The position numbers and the translations under genes were made by a program. A DNA stretch of 6,332 nt from DASSKW01 sp035690065 (GTDB lineage Bacteria; Pseudomonadota; Gammaproteobacteria; Natronospirales; REEB76): NCBI GenBank assembly GCA_035690065.1, contig DASSKW010000045.1, forward strand, positions 1 through 6,332, in the 5' to 3' direction. Numbering within the stretch: position 1 is the first letter of the stretch; every line of letters starts with the position of its first letter. The notes beneath the pieces were generated by a model, which had not been told where the DNA came from, searched no databases, and worked only from the letters and a program-made list of their open reading frames with translations. Shown here piece after piece: positions 4,819 to 6,332 of this stretch.

Positions 4819-6321
4819 TTATTTATTGTTGCCGTGATGCTCGGCGGACAATTTTCTCATCAACGGCAATACCGCCAGTGCGATCAAGGTGCAGATAACA
4901 CCAGCAACACCCAGCCAGAAGAACAGGTTGGTGTAGATCGGCATGGTCTTGATCGGGTCAGTCACATCCTGCGGGACGCTGGCGTAGTTGGCCACCACGC
5001 CACCCAGGTATTGCGAGATACCAGAGGCAACGAAATAGGCCCCCATCATGAAGCCGCCCATCCGGGCTGGCACGTAACGCGCGATCATCGCCAGCCCAAG
5101 ACCGCTGACCAGCAATTCGCCCAGCGACGACGAACCGTAGCCCCAGACCATGATCCACGAACTGGTCTTGCCTGGTGCGACAGTAAAATGGGCAGCGGCG
5201 CTGTATATGAAGAAGCCCAGTGCCACAGTGGCAAAGCCGAGTGCAAACTTGCCCGCGATGGACAGGTCCTTGCCGCTCTTGCCCGCGTGCGTATAGATGA
5301 ACGCCAGGATCGGGCTCAAGATGAATATCCAGATTGGGTTGAACGCCTGAAACTGTGCGGGTGACCAGTTCCACAGGTGAAAGCCGAAGACATCGAAACT
5401 GGGGTCCACATTGCGCAGCGCGAACAGGTTCAGTGATGTCGACATCTGCTGGTAGAAGATGAAGAAGAAGACGGTCTGCACAGTGAGTACCAGTGCTGCG
5501 ATCAAGCCGGCACGCTCGTTGGGCTTACTATTGTGGATGAGGTAAACGAAGATTCCCAATACCACAATGCCAGCGATGTATACGAATATGCGCGCTACAT
5601 TCTCGTATTGCAGTACCAGTGCCGAGGCAAACACCGTGACTACGCCGAGGCCCAGGACGGCCAGCAGCTTGTTGACCTGTACGGGCTTGTCGTCCGGTTC
5701 CGAACCGATGTGATTAAGCGTTTGGCGCATCACGAAATAGTTGGCGAGTCCAACCAGCAACCCGGCAGCGCATACACCGAATGCGGCGTGCCAACCCATC
5801 TCGTTGTGATATGCGGCGTTGACGTAATCCTTGATCTTGGGGGTCAGTAGCATCGATATCATCGAGCCCAGGTTCACCGCCATGTAGTAGATGGTGAAGG
5901 CGCTGTCGATCCGGGAATCATCACCCTCATAAATCTTACGCACCAGGTTGCCGGCATTGGCTTTGAACAAGCCGTTACCGACCACGATCACACCCAGCGC
6001 ACAGAACAGAAACCAGACACTCTGGCCAGGTACTGTCATCAGTCCGTAGCCGATCGCAAGAATCACCGCGCCGAGCAGCATGGTGCGCCGGGTACCGAGT
6101 ACCTTGTCGCCGATCCAGCCGCCGATCGCCGGTGCCACGTAGATCAACGCGGCCGCAGCGCTCCAGGTCAGGTTGGCACGGTCATCAGTGAAACCGAGAC
6201 GCTGCACCATGTAATACACGATGAGCGCCTGCATGCCGTAATAGCCGAAGCGCTCCCACATCTCAATCAGAAACACGGTTGAGAAGGATCGGGTCTGGGA
6301 TACCGGGGTATTGGTTGTCAT
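4819..6321 (-). CDS. POT-family proton-coupled di/tripeptide transporter (peptide MFS transporter)
   Basis: The 500-residue inner-membrane protein takes up di- and tripeptides with protons. The TM1 signature ExxERF is present (E20, E23, R24, F25, then YYGM), as are GNGLFKANAGNLV (115-127) with K120 on TM4, the PTR2 signature around FTIYYMAVNLGSM (142-154), FYQQMSTSLNLFA on TM7 (289-301), FNPIWIF on TM8 and SLGELLVSGLGL on TM10 with E402. These Lys and Glu residues are the proton- and peptide-handling ones in characterised POTs. I count 14 hydrophobic segments, which fits the bacterial topology of 12 helices plus the HA-HB hairpin (about 216-262). Length equals that of E. coli DtpA. The ATG at 6321 has only a partial Shine-Dalgarno (GGAA, 7 bases upstream) and the window ends 11 bases before it, so its promoter is not visible. 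It converges on the plus-strand operon. Peptide selectivity among POT subgroups cannot be read here. Confidence 0.95.
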   Translation of the reverse strand: MTTNTPVSQTRSFSTVFLIEMWERFGYYGMQALIVYYMVQRLGFTDDRANLTWSAAAALIYVAPAIGGWIGDKVLGTRRTMLLGAVILAIGYGLMTVPGQSVWFLFCALGVIVVGNGLFKANAGNLVRKIYEGDDSRIDSAFTIYYMAVNLGSMISMLLTPKIKDYVNAAYHNEMGWHAAFGVCAAGLLVGLANYFVMRQTLNHIGSEPDDKPVQVNKLLAVLGLGVVTVFASALVLQYENVARIFVYIAGIVVLGIFVYLIHNSKPNERAGLIAALVLTVQTVFFFIFYQQMSTSLNLFALRNVDPSFDVFGFHLWNWSPAQFQAFNPIWIFILSPILAFIYTHAGKSGKDLSIAGKFALGFATVALGFFIYSAAAHFTVAPGKTSSWIMVWGYGSSSLGELLVSGLGLAMIARYVPARMGGFMMGAYFVASGISQYLGGVVANYASVPQDVTDPIKTMPIYTNLFFWLGVAGVICTLIALAVLPLMRKLSAEHHGNNK

Positions 6322-6332
6322 AATCGGGTTCC

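Noticed and set aside
4798..5364. A 188-codon plus-strand frame opposite the peptide transporter.
   Set aside because: It is polar, low in recognisable motifs, begins at the terminator and lies antisense to a complete POT gene.
1..6332. A defence island, biosynthetic cluster, mobile element or CRISPR array.
   Set aside because: No transposase, integrase, repeats, toxin-antitoxin pair or synthase is visible, and all complete genes belong to common chromosomal families.

Overview
The window is moderately GC-rich and densely coding, and it reads as an ordinary chromosomal stretch of a Gram-negative bacterium. A gammaproteobacterium is my best guess. The reasons are a short Ni-type glyoxalase I that resembles Escherichia coli GloA in nearly every motif, a gamma-carbonic-anhydrase-like protein that follows E. 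coli YrdA closely, a ChrR/YieF-like flavin reductase and a DtpA-like peptide transporter. The genus cannot be told from the sequence. I see no insertion sequence, phage gene, CRISPR array, tRNA or rRNA.

Layout. Positions 1-859 (minus strand) hold lemA followed by the first 91 codons of a membrane-anchored GIDE/BAM-domain gene that runs off the left edge. Positions 860-962 are a short divergent intergenic region with a reasonable sigma70-type promoter for lemA. Positions 963-4746 (plus strand) hold five tightly packed genes: a YrdA-like gamma carbonic anhydrase, a DUF488 protein, glyoxalase I (gloA), a PYROXD2/phytoene-dehydrogenase-like FAD oxidoreductase and an NAD(P)H-dependent FMN reductase. 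The gaps are 2 to 67 bases, so they are probably one transcription unit. A perfect 24-base palindrome at 4773-4796, U-rich on the exit side in both directions, is a bidirectional terminator. Positions 4819-6321 (minus strand) hold a complete POT-family proton-coupled peptide transporter that converges on the plus-strand unit.

How the genes may work together. GloA detoxifies methylglyoxal through glutathione. The two flavoproteins are redox enzymes of unknown substrate. DUF488 has conserved Cys, His and Arg residues but no established role. A shared task in electrophile or redox stress is possible, but it is inferred from proximity only. The LemA and GIDE pair is a recurrent bacterial membrane pair, and the GIDE/BAM domain is shared with the eukaryotic mitochondrial E3 ligase MAPL/MUL1.

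I found no convincing undescribed system. The most interesting items are the LemA-GIDE pair, the orphan DUF488 in an enzyme operon, the orphan phytoene-dehydrogenase-like protein, and an uncertain start codon for that protein.
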